From positions 9,219,395-9,283,394 of the forward strand of contig JACGWO010000004.1 in the NCBI GenBank assembly GCA_034509735.1: a DNA stretch of 64,000 nucleotides, written 5' to 3'. The translations under genes and the position numbers were made by a program. The notes under the pieces were generated by a model that ran no database searches, was not told the DNA's origin, and worked only from the letters and a program-made list of their open reading frames with translations. The DNA is from Sesamum alatum (lineage: Eukaryota; Streptophyta; Magnoliopsida; Lamiales; Pedaliaceae). Every line of letters starts with the position of its first letter. Position 1 is the first letter of the stretch. Positions 34,976 to 46,499 of this stretch are shown piece after piece.

Positions 34976-35761
34976 TGGACCGCTGAGAACCACGGGCCTT
35001 TCCTTTCCCTTTGCTCGGTCCAACCGGAGCAACAGGGACGCCCGGAGCGTGAGCAGGGGCCGCAACCGTCTTCCCTTTTGCCCTTCTTCCTCTTTCCAGC
35101 GTCCGGCCCTCTTGCCATTCACCTTGGAGGTCGAAGCCTCTCCTATCAATACCGCCGGCGCCGACTTGTGGGTCGTTGCCTCATATTGGACCAGCATGTT
35201 GATCAACTCATGAATAGACTTCTCAAGTCCGTTCATGTTGTAGTTTACAACAAACGGGTCATAGGATGGAGGGAGCGACTGGAGGATCACGTCAATGTAC
35301 GTGTCATTGTTAAGCCCAGCTTTAAGGTCCTCGAGTTTCTCCACTAGGGAGAGCATCTTGACCCCATGACTCTGTACAGACGCTCTTCAGCGAGCTTGGT
35401 GCCAAAGAATGCTTTTGTGGCGGCATATCTAATATGCCTATCCGGAACCGCATAAACCTCGTTCATGCGGAGCATTATGGCGGAGACGTTGTCCCAGCCT
35501 CTCATACTGCTTCTGGATGTCGTTTAGACATTGAAGCCAGTATGATACTGCGTACTTTCGGTTGTCCTCATGCCATTTCTCGAACGTCAAACGTTCTTCA
35601 GGCGTGGACCCCTCCGGTAAGTTGCTCAGTGGCGGCTCGTCCAAGACGTAGCCTTGGTTCTCGAAACCGAGGACAATCCTCAGGTTTCTCAGCCAGTCGA
35701 GTAGTTCGTTTCCGTTGAATTTGTTAGTCTCAAGAATCATGGTTAACGGGTTCTTAGACAT
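34976..35761 (-). pseudogene. Copia gag
   Basis: Start codon at 35761 (MSKNPLTMILETNKFNG), then LDWLRNLRIVLGFE and YVLDEPPLSNLPEG, as in plant Copia gag. A frameshift near 35500 and a compensating 1-bp change near 35395 bracket RMNEVYAVPDRHIRYAATKA, which reads only in another frame. The original frame resumes with LSLVEKLEDLKAG, LQSLPPSYDPFVVNYNMN and ELINMLVQYEATTH. A third shift precedes the zinc knuckle. Gag forms the cytoplasmic particle. Confidence 0.88.
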
Positions 35762-37169
35762 ATCTACATTAATGAAAATGTAAAGCAGAAAATTAGCAGA
35801 TGATGGTAATATTATTGTTCAAGTTTGAAGACTTGGTCTTTTAGTCTTTAACCCTCCCACTATTTATACGAAAGTCCGCCACTCTCAAGCGGAGTTTCGG
35901 GAAACCATTTCCTAGTGGGCTTGGGATCCACAAGCGTAATCTCCATGCCCCGCTTTTACGATTCACATGAAGAAGACCTCGTGGGAGATATCCAATATCA
36001 TTCTCATCCAATGAGATTCCCAAGATATTTTGCCCTCACCTATTCGCATGGTTCCGAGGACTCCAAAGCGAACCATGTTTACTCAGTGTTAGGCCCGACC
36101 CATCAACCAAATCATGCCTCAACACTGTCGCCCCCACGACTCGTGAGACAGGGAAACAGCGAGCGCAGTCTTTTTGTTCACAACAATAGTGCAGCTTTCC
36201 CCTAGTCCAAGTGTGCCACGACTCGTGAGACCACACTTGGGTAGTGGTAGCTTCCTCACCACATTGCTGTGGATGGAAGGCTCGAACAGACCAAAATACC
36301 ATTTTGATCCAAGTCCGTTATGGGCCTAATTTAATTTGGTCCAACCAAATGAGAGTTTGTGTGTGACCGAGACCTCATCACATTATTGTGTTTTAGCATG
36401 CATAAATATCCAATATTTAAAGCGATAAATAAATACGCCGCATGCAGAAAACATAGCATACCCCTGTTAGGATGATCACAAGCCCAACCTATGCGACCCA
36501 CTGAGCCCGCAGTGAGTCTATGGTCTGTCTAGGGTGGTCCTAAATTATTACAATAGTAATATACCCATTGTCATTCCAATGGGCCTTGTAGTGCACTTGT
36601 TGCACGCCTTGATGCTCCTCCTTGGGGTCTCCGACTCCAATTGCTTTGTTAAAATAGAAACCTCACCAATCCTATCTACTCTCATTACAACTGAAAGTAA
36701 TACATGGTACTAAGGAAAACAAAGCCTTAACATCATGAGGCTGAAAATACGGGAGATGATAGTCCCAAAAACAAGAGGCACGCAGGCCCCACCCAAAAGA
36801 AAATAAATAAACATTCATTCATCCATACACAAGGTCTAGGGCTTTGTGATCATCCCATGTTGATTCCATCAACTCACATATAACATAATTATTCCAAATA
36901 ATCATGCATAAATAACCAATGGATATTCCAAATACCCAAGTGATGTCCAACATCACAAAAGCATAAATATATAAATAATATGTAAAATTCAAATTTTAAA
37001 TTTAATGGACATTTTACACAATGCATCCAATGCATGTATTAATCCCAAATTAATTAAGCAAATTTAATCCAAGGAATAATCCAATTATTCCAAAATCAAA
37101 AATGCAAAATTAACATATTTTCAGAATATTGTGCAGAAAATACAGAAATCGAATTTTCCGGAAAAAGTC

Positions 37170-37420
37170 GAAAAACGGCACAAAACGGCCCAGCCGTTGT
37201 GCTGGCCGGCCGCCCGCGCGCACAGGGCAGCGCGCGCGCGCGCGCAGGCAGCAAGCCTGCGCGCCCTGCGCGCGCGCGCGCTGTGCGCGCGCTGGCCCTC
37301 GGCCAGCAGCGGCCAGCTGCGCACAGCGCGCGCGCGCGCCTGTGCGCAGCGTCCGCGCGCGCTGGCCGAAGCCCAGCGCGCGCAGGCGCCCGCCTGCGCG
37401 CGGCCACTGCCGGCCCGACC
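37170..37420. repeat. GC-rich alternating block in the Copia leader
   Basis: Long runs of gcgcgc separated by ggcc and agcc words, flanked by gaaaaacggcacaaaacgg and a T tract. It is shared, with divergence, with 60-330 and 1690-1990. It could fold strongly as RNA or adopt Z-form DNA. Function unknown. Confidence 0.6.
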
Positions 37421-37673
37421 AAATTTTTTTTTTTTTTTTTTTTTTGTTTTTCAAAACTGTTTCAGCACAATAAAATTAATATTATTCTGAAAAATAAGCA
37501 TGCAATATTAGATCCAATCTAACAAAATTAAGCATGCCAAAAGTCCATTAAATCCAAACAATTGAATCATCATATTATTCATATATTTATGTAATCTAAC
37601 ATGCCAATAAAGCCGTTTAAAAGCAAGTAGATCATGCCAAACACATAGATCTATGCCCCTTACATCGAACCGG

Positions 37674-37685
37674 GCTCTGATACCA
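37674..37685 (-). other. Primer binding site (initiator Met tRNA)
   Basis: The plus strand reads gctctgatacca, the complement of the tRNA-iMet 3' end, two bases from the 5' LTR. Confidence 0.9.
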
Positions 37686-37687
37686 CT

Positions 37688-39916
37688 TGAAGGACAAGCG
37701 GATCCGCCCGGGAGCGCGAGCGGAAGCGAGAGAGGCGAGAAAGTGCGTAAATTTAAATAAAATTCAAAATACGCGAATCCCAAGGGGTGTACCCTTGGGT
37801 GCTCAACCGGGCGTTCGATGTAGGATGTGTAAATATTAAAACATATATTTAAACACATAGGGCATAGATATATAAATGGAATCAAATCAAAGCGTAATAA
37901 ACCGTTACCTTTGATTGTTTAGCGTATGCTCCCGGCTACTAGCGTTGTTCCTTCTCCGGAATGCTCACGAAATCCAAACGTATGGATTCTCCAAAGGTGA
38001 TCCACACCACACCGGAAGAAACACGCGTTCTTCTTGCTAGAAAAGAACGGGTTTAGGAAGGAATCGGTTTAAGAGAAGAACACTATGAATTAGTGTTCTC
38101 TTAAACTTACTTTGTTCTTCTTCTTGATTCAAAATCAAGTGAAGAACACAAGTGTAAGAGAGGGAGGGAGCACGAAAATTGAGAGAGAGGAGAGGATTTT
38201 TGTCTTCTCTTTTTCCTAGAAAAAGATGAATAATGAATCACTTATGCTAGGTGTTGTATATTCTAATATATATACATAATTAATGTGATTATTGGAATGT
38301 GTCTAGGTTCATCCAAGGATGTCTAGATTCATTCCAATCAATCACCATCAATTCTTCAATCAAGCCTACCAAAATTTATGGTATGATCAAATCATACCAA
38401 AAGGGAAGAGCTTGATTGGAGTTGATTTGTCTCTTTCCAAAAGAGACAAGTCAACATACCACCTAGCATGAAACATGGCTGATTTTGCTTCCTCCAAGGG
38501 AGCATGTCGGCCATATTTAATTAAGGGAAGAAGTCCAACTACTTCCTATTCCAAATTAGGAATTATTTCTCCTCTCGGGTATAACTTAACGGACCGGGTT
38601 TTATCGTAATCCAATTACGACGAACCCAATATTAAATCCAATTTAATGTCCACTTAAATTATTCCAGTTGATCTTTTAATCCAATTAAAAGATCCAACGT
38701 CTCAACATCTCAACTTTCCATATTTAATCGAAAATCTAATTTACCGATTAAATGAAAGCCCGATACAATATCGGCCCGTCCATCCAATGGACTTTCCCTT
38801 AAGTAATCCAATTACTTATTTTATCCTTCGAGATTGACTCCAAGTCGATCTCTCAACCTCCTCGGTGATTTGTGTGTGACCCTTTAGGTTCACCCTCAGC
38901 TAGACTTGGGCCCGTGTCCCACAAGGGCCCGTTACCATGGGTGGCCGTCTAGCAACGGTCCATGGCACTAGAGACTAGGTGAATTGGCGTGAACATTTAG
39001 GCGCCGATTCCGTACGGGTACGATCCTTCCGTCTACCGTCTCCCGGCCTTAGTCTAGGGTATGGAATTGGGCGTCGGTTCCCATCCTTGACTAGGCATCT
39101 ATGCTTAATACTCGAGACCACGTATGCTTCATTGCGTCGACACAGGAAAACTATTCCCTGTTCGACCAACCACTGTGGCCACAGCTTCAAACAGCATGAA
39201 CGTGTCTCCGAGTGCATAGGAGATACCTCTGTCACATACTGACAGGGGACGGATCCTCTTCTTGGAATCCACCGTCCTCGCTACACATTCCGACTGCACT
39301 GGACAAGGCTTATAATGATCATCTTACAGAATGATCACCTCTCGCCAGATCCAAGATACAGTCGTCCTGTGCACGTGACTGCCATGATTCCTCAAGTCTG
39401 AGGATTACTCCCGTACTATCGGAACCGGGGAATCCAATCATACCGACCAAGCCTCCAAGGCTTCCATATGATGATCCCCGCGAGTCAGTCCAGTCGGCTC
39501 GACCCCAGTCGACCAACCCATCAAGACCGTGTAGGCGTCCCACGCCTGTCGCCGATGAAACACGACACTCATCCAATGAACACGACTCTTGATGCAAGTC
39601 TCAATAGGACTCTCGATGCCCTGTCTCGAGGTCCTCGACTTGGAACGTTTCAGACCCAACTCTTAATCAGTTGGTTTCATGACCACCATCCAATGCGTGG
39701 CCCAACTGCACGAGTTGTTATCTATGGTCTGTGGGCTTTGTTGCGATATAAGTTAAAAAACCGTTTTAACAAATGTAAAGTGAGCACAACAAAGTAGGTA
39801 CCAATAGTGACGAACACTCACTTTATTCATCACATAATAATATTACAATTACATCGAGTTGTATAATAGGTTACAAATCGCCAAACCTATTGGCTTTCTG
39901 GTCACCTATTCTAACA
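37688..39916 (-). repeat. Copia 5' LTR
   Basis: 2,229 bp, the transcription-starting LTR of the minus-oriented element. In the element's orientation U3 would run from 39916 down to about 38240 and R-U5 from there to 37688. Confidence 0.9.
38264..38276 (-). promoter_or_regulatory. Candidate LTR TATA box
   Basis: The plus strand reads taatatatataca, so the minus strand gives tgtatatatatta. It lies about 580 bp from the 3' edge of the LTR and is kept in the copies at 596, 2268, 29929 and 41221. Position fits a promoter; no start site is known. Confidence 0.4.
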
Positions 39917-39921
39917 TAACT
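39917..39921. repeat. Target site duplication, right (taact)
   Basis: Pairs with 29924-29928. Confidence 0.85.
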
Positions 39922-41215
39922 CACTTATATACGAAATAGATTTGTGGTTTGCTTGAACATAAATTAGGCAATCATCAGTATAACAAAGTATAGGGATTTT
40001 ATTCCCATTCCTCCTAGTCATCATAGCATCTACTTTGTTATGGTTACTATCCCCTAAAATACGTTGTATAAGTAACTCAAAACATAGTGTAAATATATAG
40101 GGGGATATAGGTCCCCTTGCCGTAGGCCTCTCTGTGGGAACCACGAAGGCGAACAAACACGAACATAATATGAACATAAGAAATATAGACAATTATCCAA
40201 TCAACAAACTATGGTGGGAATTCATATTTATGCAGACAAAAAACAATAAATTCCCAACTAAGTGTATCATAAGCCTTTTCAATGTCAGGTTTTAGAGCCA
40301 TAAAGTATTTCTTACCTTTCTTTGATTTCATACTATGGAGCATTTCATGGGCCACAATCACATTATCAGAAATAAAACGTTTCGGCAAAAATGCATTTTG
40401 ATGTGGTGAAATAATAGAATTCATAATAGTTTTTCATTCTTCCTGCCATTATATTTGAAATAATCTTGTAAATACTATTACACAAACTAATGGGTCGAAA
40501 GTTAGAAGGTAAAGAAGGATTTAGCCTTTTAGGAATAACTATAATTGAAGTGGCATTAATAAAACTAGGTAACGTACAGTTAGTAAAAAAAGCCTGAACA
40601 ATATCCATGACCTCCTGTTTTACTAGATCCCAGTACGTGATAAAAAAATGTGAATTTAAACCATTAGGACCTGGAGCTTTATTAGGGCCAATCCTATAAA
40701 GCCCAACCCATATATCCTTCTCAGTAACTGGTTCTATAAGAATTTGTTTTTGGGCCTCAGTAAGGGAAGGCAATGAACCTTCAAAAGAAGAGGAGAAACT
40801 GGACTGTGCAGAGACTGAGCCCGGAGGTGAATTGATGTTTTAGAAAAACGTTTGGAAGGTCTTTGCAATATTGACAGAATCATGTATCCATTCATTATCA
40901 CTGTTTTTCAATCCTTGAATAAAATTTCTCCTACGGTTGTGAGAAGCATAAGCATGAAAATACCGAGTGTTTTGATCCCCAAATTTAAACCAGTGCTCGT
41001 TAGATCTTTGGTGTCAATAAGCATTCTTTTGTAAATATAATTGTTGTAATTCAAGCATGAAGAAATTTTTCTTTAGAAATCCAATAAGGAGAACGAGAAA
41101 ACAAAGGTTGAGCCTGAACATGCTCAATGAATTTTATTACTTTATTAATATTATCATCTACTTGACCAAACACTTGTCTTTTCCATATTTTGCGAATTTA
41201 TCACAAGAGAATGAT
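39922..41215 (-). pseudogene. L1-type LINE reverse transcriptase, N-terminal and central parts
   Basis: Continuation of the LINE at 29425-29928. Reading the minus strand: SNEHWFKFGDQNTRYFHA-like linker (about 40990-40940, several frames), LTEAQKQILIEPVTEKDIW and GPNKAPGPNGLNSHFFITYW (40366-40773), FRPISLCNSIYKII, then MNSIISPHQNAFLPKRFISD and ALKPDIEKAYDTLSWEF with a catalytic Asp (40209-40424). Then ARGPISPYIFTLCFELLIQR and ILCYTDDCLIY, the variant YTDD-type active site (39911-40192). Frames shift several times. Plant L1 RTs usually carry A/VDD at this site. The endonuclease domain is not seen. The piece ends where a solo LTR begins at 41221. Confidence 0.88.
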
Positions 41216-41913
41216 GATTATGAAGGACAAGTGGATCTGCCCCGGAGCGCGAGCTGAAGCGAGCGATTAATTTAAAATTGCATGAATTATCACATAATCA
41301 CAAAATCTCAAGGGGTGTTCCATTGGGCGCTCAACTGGGCGTTAGATGTAGGATGTATCAATATTAAAACGCATATATTGTTCAAAGTGCATAGAAATAA
41401 AAGATAAACTACAATATCGTAAAATCGAGATTACCTTTGTAGTTTAAATATCTGCACGGCTACTAGTGTTTGTTCCTCTCCATAAATGCTCACCAAGTTC
41501 AAATGTATGAACTCTCTAGAGGTAATCCACACCACACCGGAAGAGATACACATTTTCCTTGCTAGAAGAAAATGGATCTTGGAGGATTGGGTTCAAGAAA
41601 ATATAACACTATTAATTAGTGTTTTTCTTAAACTTGTTTTGTTCTTCCAAATGATCCAAGATCAAATGAAGAATAATGAGGATTTGTTAGAGAGAGAGAG
41701 AGAGGGCCGAAAATTAGAGAGAGGTGTGTAGAGTATTTTTCTTATTTTTCCTAGAAAAAGATGAATAATGAGTTCTCTTGCTTTGATGAATGTATATACT
41801 CATATATATTCAAAATTAATGTGATTATTGGAATGTGTCTAGGTTCATCCAAGGATATCTAGATACATCCCAATCAATCCCACTAATTCATCAATCAAGC
41901 ATACCATCTCTTA

Positions 41914-42111
41914 GGCCTGGTTTACTTTGAGGGATGGGATTAAATAATGATAGATTAATGATGGATAAAATATAAGATGTGATTAAATTGTATCACTAAT
42001 ATTTTCAACTAAATTATCTATTTATCATGATTAATCATCTATTTACCTTAATGTAAGTAAACAAGAGATTGGGTTGGATATCCAACCCAATCCTTACAAG
42101 TAAACAAGGTC
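41914..42111. mobile_element. PIF/Harbinger-type MITE (198 bp)
   Basis: Ends ggcctggtttactt and, inverted, gaccttgtttactt, flanked by TTA at 41911-41913 and 42112-42114, the hallmark target of PIF/Harbinger elements. Comparison with other LTR copies shows it interrupts the LTR precisely. No coding sequence. Confidence 0.85.
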
Positions 42112-43557
42112 TTAAGGTATGATTTAATCATACCAAAAGAGAGAGACTTGATTGGAATTGATTTGTCCCTTACCAAAAGAGACAAGTCAATTACATCAAG
42201 GCCATGTATGGCCGATTTTGCCCCTCCAAGAGTGGTAATTTTCGGCCATACCACATAAGGGAAGAAGTCCAACTTCTTCCTATTCTAAAAGTGGAATTAA
42301 CACACCTCTTGGGCCAAAATTTAATGGACTGGGTTTCACTGTAATCCAATTACAATGAACCCAAAATTAAATCCCATTTAATTTAAAGTCCACTTAAATA
42401 ATCCCCATTGATCTTTTAATCCAATCTTTCGACTCTCTACATTAACTGATAAATCCCATTTACTGATTAAACAAGGGCCCGATACAATATCATCCCATCC
42501 ATCCAATGGACAATCCCTTAAGTAATCCAATTACTTAATTATCCTCTGAAATTGACTCCAAGTCAATTTCTCCACCTTCTCGGTTATTTGTGTGTGACCC
42601 TTTAGGTTCGCCCTCAGCTAGACTTGGGCTAGTGTCCAACAGGGGCCCGTTACCATGGGTGGTCGTCTAGCAACGGTCCATGGCACTAGAGACTAGGTGA
42701 ATGTTGGCGTGAACATTTAGGCGCCGATTCCATACGGGTACGGTCCTTCCGTCTACCATCTCCCGGACTTAGTCTAAAGTATGGAATTGGGCGTCGGTTT
42801 CCATCCTCGACTAAGCATCTACGCTTAATACTCGAGACTACGCATGCCTCATTGCATCGACACAGGAAACCATTTCCTGTTCGACCAACCACTGTGGCCA
42901 CAGTTTTAGGCAGCATGAACGTGTCTCCGAGTGCATAAGAGATACCTCTGTCACATACTAACAGCAAATGGATCCTCTTCTTGGAACCCACCATCCTCGC
43001 TACACATTCTGACTCCACTGAACAAGACTTATAATGATCATCCTACAGAATGATCACCTCTCTCCAGATCTAAGATACAACCATCCTGTGTATGTAACTG
43101 CCATGGTTCCTCAAGTCTGAGGACTACTCCTGTACTATCGGAACTGGGAAAATCCAATCATATCGACCAAGCCTCCAAGGCTTCCATATGATGATCCCCG
43201 CGAGTCAGTTCAGTTGGCTCGACCCCAGTCGACCAGTCAACCAAGACCGTGTACGCGTCCCACGCCCATCACCGATGAAACACGACACTCATCCAATGAA
43301 CACGACTCTTGGTGAAAGTCTCTATAGAATTCTCGATGCCCTATCTCGAGGTCCTCGACTTGGAACGTTTCAGACCCAACTCTTTATCAGTTGGTTTCAT
43401 GACCACCATCCAATGCGTGGCTCAACTGCATGAGTTGTTAATCGTAGTCTGTGGGCTTTGTGGTGATATATGTAAAACACCATTTTAACATAAGGAAAAT
43501 GAGCATAACAAAGAAGGTGCCAATGGTAACGAATACTCATTTCATTCATTACATAAT

Positions 43558-43562
43558 ATTAC
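43558..43562. repeat. Gypsy target site duplication, left (attac)
   Basis: attac is repeated at 52501-52505 on the other side of the element. Confidence 0.88.
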
Positions 43563-43919
43563 TGATGGTGGATGATTCGGAAGTAGTTGATCCAAGCACA
43601 CTAACACGAAACGATGTTGCGAGACAAGTAACTTGAGAACTCTTCTCAAGAAGTATATTTCTTAAAATGGAAAAAAATTACCTTTACAAAGGATTTTGAA
43701 CCCCTATTTATAGTAAATGGGGTGGGGTATAAATACTATTTTACCCTCCAACCGCCTCTAATCTAACGGTTGCAATCTAATCTTCAAGGGCACCTTGGTA
43801 ATTTGGCACCACCCCGGTAACCACTAACAATAACTACCTCTAATGGCATTTCTATAAATATGTTTACAGTTGAGGGTATTTTGGTAATTTGCTACCCAAA
43901 ATATTTTCTATCTCTATCA
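43563..43919 (-). repeat. Gypsy 3' LTR
   Basis: 357 bp, tg...ca, homologous to 52145-52500 with about two dozen differences. Confidence 0.9.
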
Positions 43920-43936
43920 GTATCCCCCAACTTCCA
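43920..43936 (-). other. Gypsy polypurine tract
   Basis: The minus strand reads ggaagttgggggatac directly beside the 3' LTR, a typical plus-strand primer. Confidence 0.75.
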
Positions 43937-44335
43937 AATGTATCCGGAAAATTTGGAAGTTCTGACAAATAGACTGATTTTGATGCAGCTTCCTCCTTTA
44001 GCAATTTTCTTTTGCTACGAATTCTTTTCCTCTTTGGACTCTTCTTGGCATGATATCTTCCTCCATTAGGGCTCTTTTTTATACAAATCCTTCTTTTTCT
44101 AGGACTCTTTTTCTCTTCTATATAAACCAGGTGGGATACTCTGACTTCTTTATCTTGCTTTCTTTTATCTGCCTTCTCGGTCTCCATCACTTTCCAGAAA
44201 AATATCGAAATGTATCGGTTCGGTTATATAGCTCTTCATCTCTTTTCTTGTAGTAATTTTTTGTTTTTAGTCTTCCAAAGGCCATCCCTCGTCAGTCCAG
44301 AAAAAAAAAAAAGAAACAATTACGTCAGTCTGAAA

Positions 44336-45957
44336 AAAAATTTAGGATGTCGGGTCCCCAAGGAAATGCTCCACAAGGTGTTGGCGGGAGTACATAGGCG
44401 CTGCCTCGACCAAAACCACGCCTCTGTAGGGGCACCATGCCTCGGCTGGATCCCGGCCGAGGGCGGCCTCTCTCGTCTCCTCCCGCTCCTCTTATCCTTC
44501 CCGATGTCGTGGACTTTGATCACGAGGTGATTGAAGCAATCCGAAATTTACCTACGTGTCCTTCAATTTCATTAAGTCCTTCTATAGGATCGAGCTCAAA
44601 AGAAACTCCCCCACTTCACCTTTAGGAAGGTCCCCAATGACTCTTACTTCTACTTCTATCCCATGAGGTGGCTGTAAATTTCTTGAGGGTGGTGCTTCCT
44701 CGAAAGGTCCCTGGAAAGAGAAATTCCTATATGTAAAAGACCTAACCTGGGGGTTGGCGGCTCCTTGGGGGGAGTCGCCCCTTGTGCCTGATCCTGTCCA
44801 TGGTGTCCGTCTATCATTTATTGGGGCAGGGTTATTTGATCAACTCTTTGATGTCAAAACTTTAGTGTCTACTGGTACTTGATTTTGTCTTTTGCTGACT
44901 CTTACTTGTTTTGGAAAAAAACAATTCCCGTTATCTCACTCCTTCTTTGTTGACTTCTTGCAGGAAAGAAAGTTACTCTTCATGACGTTCATCGCTTCCG
45001 TGAAAGGGCTCCAAGGCTTCGTAATCCTCCTCCGGCCCCCTCGAGGAGGGGTGAAAGCAATCGCTGGTGTTCCCCTCCTGCTCGAGTTAGGGATCCTCCT
45101 GGTGGCCTAGGTCGGAGTGAAGGGCGTTCGTCCCCCCCTCACGGGGGCAGTGGCTCTAAATGTCCCCAGGAAGGTGAAGCTGATCCTCCACGCTATGGAG
45201 CAGGGAAATGCCTCTTTACTTATGGGACTAACAGGCAAGAAGATATTTCATCGTTCTGGGACGTTGCTGACCACGACATTGCCTATGAAAAATCGAGGGA
45301 TCTCGTGAGCCCTTATGACGCAACACGCCTCGGCGCTCTTCCCAGCGGCACTCTTACTAGGCTTCTTCAGGCTGAAGCTGTTGTTTTCTCCCTTATGCTT
45401 CGTGCTTTATATTATTTCCTTTGCCTCTAAGGCGTTTATTGAGGGGTTTCCTATTTTCTCAGGTGATCAATCTTGCTGAATCCACTGAGATGTGTCTAGG
45501 CAATTATGAAAAAGAGATCTAACAACTGAAGGATGCTCTTGAGGATGCGAGAAAAGACTGAGGACGTTGCCAAGAGGAGCTTAAAGTTGCTTCAGCCGAG
45601 TAGATTAAATGGAAGGATAACTATAACCGGGAGGTTGCTTCGGGGAAAACCTTCCTGAAATCAGACGCCGGCAAGATTTATTTAGAATGCGTATGGGACA
45701 ACTTCAAGGACAAGTACGTGGGCTCTGAGGAGTTCAACCAAGCTGTCCTTGGCAAGGCGAGCGAGATCTATGACCAGGTGATTAGACAATGTCGTTCCAC
45801 ATTGAGGAACAACGATCGCTATGGCAATGAAGACTTCTTGTTCCTTGATCCCAAGGTTCCTGGTGAGGATAGGAATGAAGATGGGGAGGACGAGGTGGCT
45901 GATGACATTCCTACCAATGAGGCCCCTGCCTCAGCCGCAGAAAAGAACCAGATTTAG
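44336..45957 (+). pseudogene. Antisense extra ORF of the Gypsy element, broken or spliced
   Basis: On the strand opposite to gag-pol. Recognisable stretches: DVVDFDHEVIEAIRNLP (44437-44570), then SFYRIELKRNSPTSPLG and GPWKEKFLYVKDLTWG (about 44570-44760), then a long frame with ERAPRLRNPPPAPSRRG and SFWDVADHDIAYEKSRDL (about 44960-45360). After a probable intron ending ttttctcag at about 45462 comes a coiled-coil-like segment (CLGNYEKEI, then QLKDALEDARKD). It ends CVWDNFKDKYVGSEEFNQAV and a Glu/Asp-rich tail (to 45957). Similar proteins, annotated as retrotransposon gag-like or putative plant transposon proteins, occur antisense in Tat elements. Role unknown. Three internal stops remain even with the proposed intron removed. 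Confidence 0.65.
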
Positions 45958-46140
45958 GCTTAGGACTGTTTATCTTATTTTTGAATTTTTCTTTTCAAAT
46001 GTTAGGACCATTTATCTTATTTCTTTGAATTTGAGTCCTTAGGATGTTTTTCCTCCCTTTAAGTTATTAGACTTTGGCTAATTCTATTTCTCCATTGCTT
46101 TGCATGTTTAAGTTATTTCCTTTTATGCTAAATATCAACA

Positions 46141-46395
46141 TGAGGAGGCGACCCCCCTTTAGAATTAAAGTCTTCAATGTGTGAGGCAATCCCCCATTTC
46201 CAACAACACTCCAAATGTGATGGGCAATCCCCCTCTTTTAAGTAAAATTATAAATGTGAGGGGCAATCCCCCTCTTTCAAACGAAATTCTAGGTGTGAGG
46301 GGCAATCCCCCTCTTTAAACAAAGTTCTAGAAGTGAGGGGCAATCCCCTTCTTTTAAACAAAGAATTAAGGTGAGGGGAAATCCCCCTCTTTCAT
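46141..46395. repeat. Tandem array of ~38-bp hairpin repeats
   Basis: Seven units starting near 46141, 46181, 46217, 46256, 46295, 46333 and 46371. The core gaggggcaatccccctc is a perfect 6-bp inverted repeat with a 5-base loop, followed by a tttaaa-rich spacer. The outer units are degenerate and the central ones nearly identical. It lies between the integrase end and the antisense ORF end, where it could separate or terminate the converging transcripts (inference). Confidence 0.85.
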
Positions 46396-46499
46396 AAAAC
46401 GCAGTACTTAACAACAGACTCATCATCGGAGAATAAAACAAGAACATTTTTATCGTCATAATTGAAGGTTACACGGTGCTTAAATGAAAAAATATACTT

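Larger units (their letters stand above)
35762..37687 (-). mobile_element. Copia 5' leader (untranslated)
   Basis: About 1.9 kb between primer site and gag start. No conserved ORF. It contains gtgtgtgacc-type words near 36360, the cctcaccaatcctatct segment and the GC-rich block at 37170-37420, followed by a ~26-base T run. Copies of its distal part occur at 1-595 and 1171-2267. The frames on both strands at 37096-37522 come from gc-rich low complexity. Confidence 0.8.
29929..39916 (-). mobile_element. Full-length Copia family A retrotransposon
   Basis: Complete in structure: two ~2.23-kb LTRs (29929-32162 and 37688-39916) with tg...ca ends, 5-bp duplication taact, initiator-Met primer site at 37674-37685 beside the 5' LTR, polypurine tract at 32163-32173 beside the 3' LTR, and a 5.5-kb interior with gag-protease-integrase-RT-RNase H on the minus strand. 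By eye the LTRs differ at only about seven or eight substitutions and a similar number of 1-bp indels, so insertion was recent. Yet the interior is full of frameshifts and lacks the N-terminal half of RT. It must have been mobilised by proteins from an intact relative. It sits inside a minus-strand LINE. Confidence 0.92.

Noticed and set aside
37096..37522. Several overlapping Arg/Ala/Cys-rich ORFs on both strands, also at 78-308 and 1643-2094
   Set aside because: They sit in the GC-rich, stop-poor Copia leader, occur in all frames, and show no domain or codon signal.
46141..46395. CRISPR-like regularly spaced repeats
   Set aside because: The units are contiguous degenerate tandem repeats inside a plant retrotransposon, with no unique spacers or cas genes.
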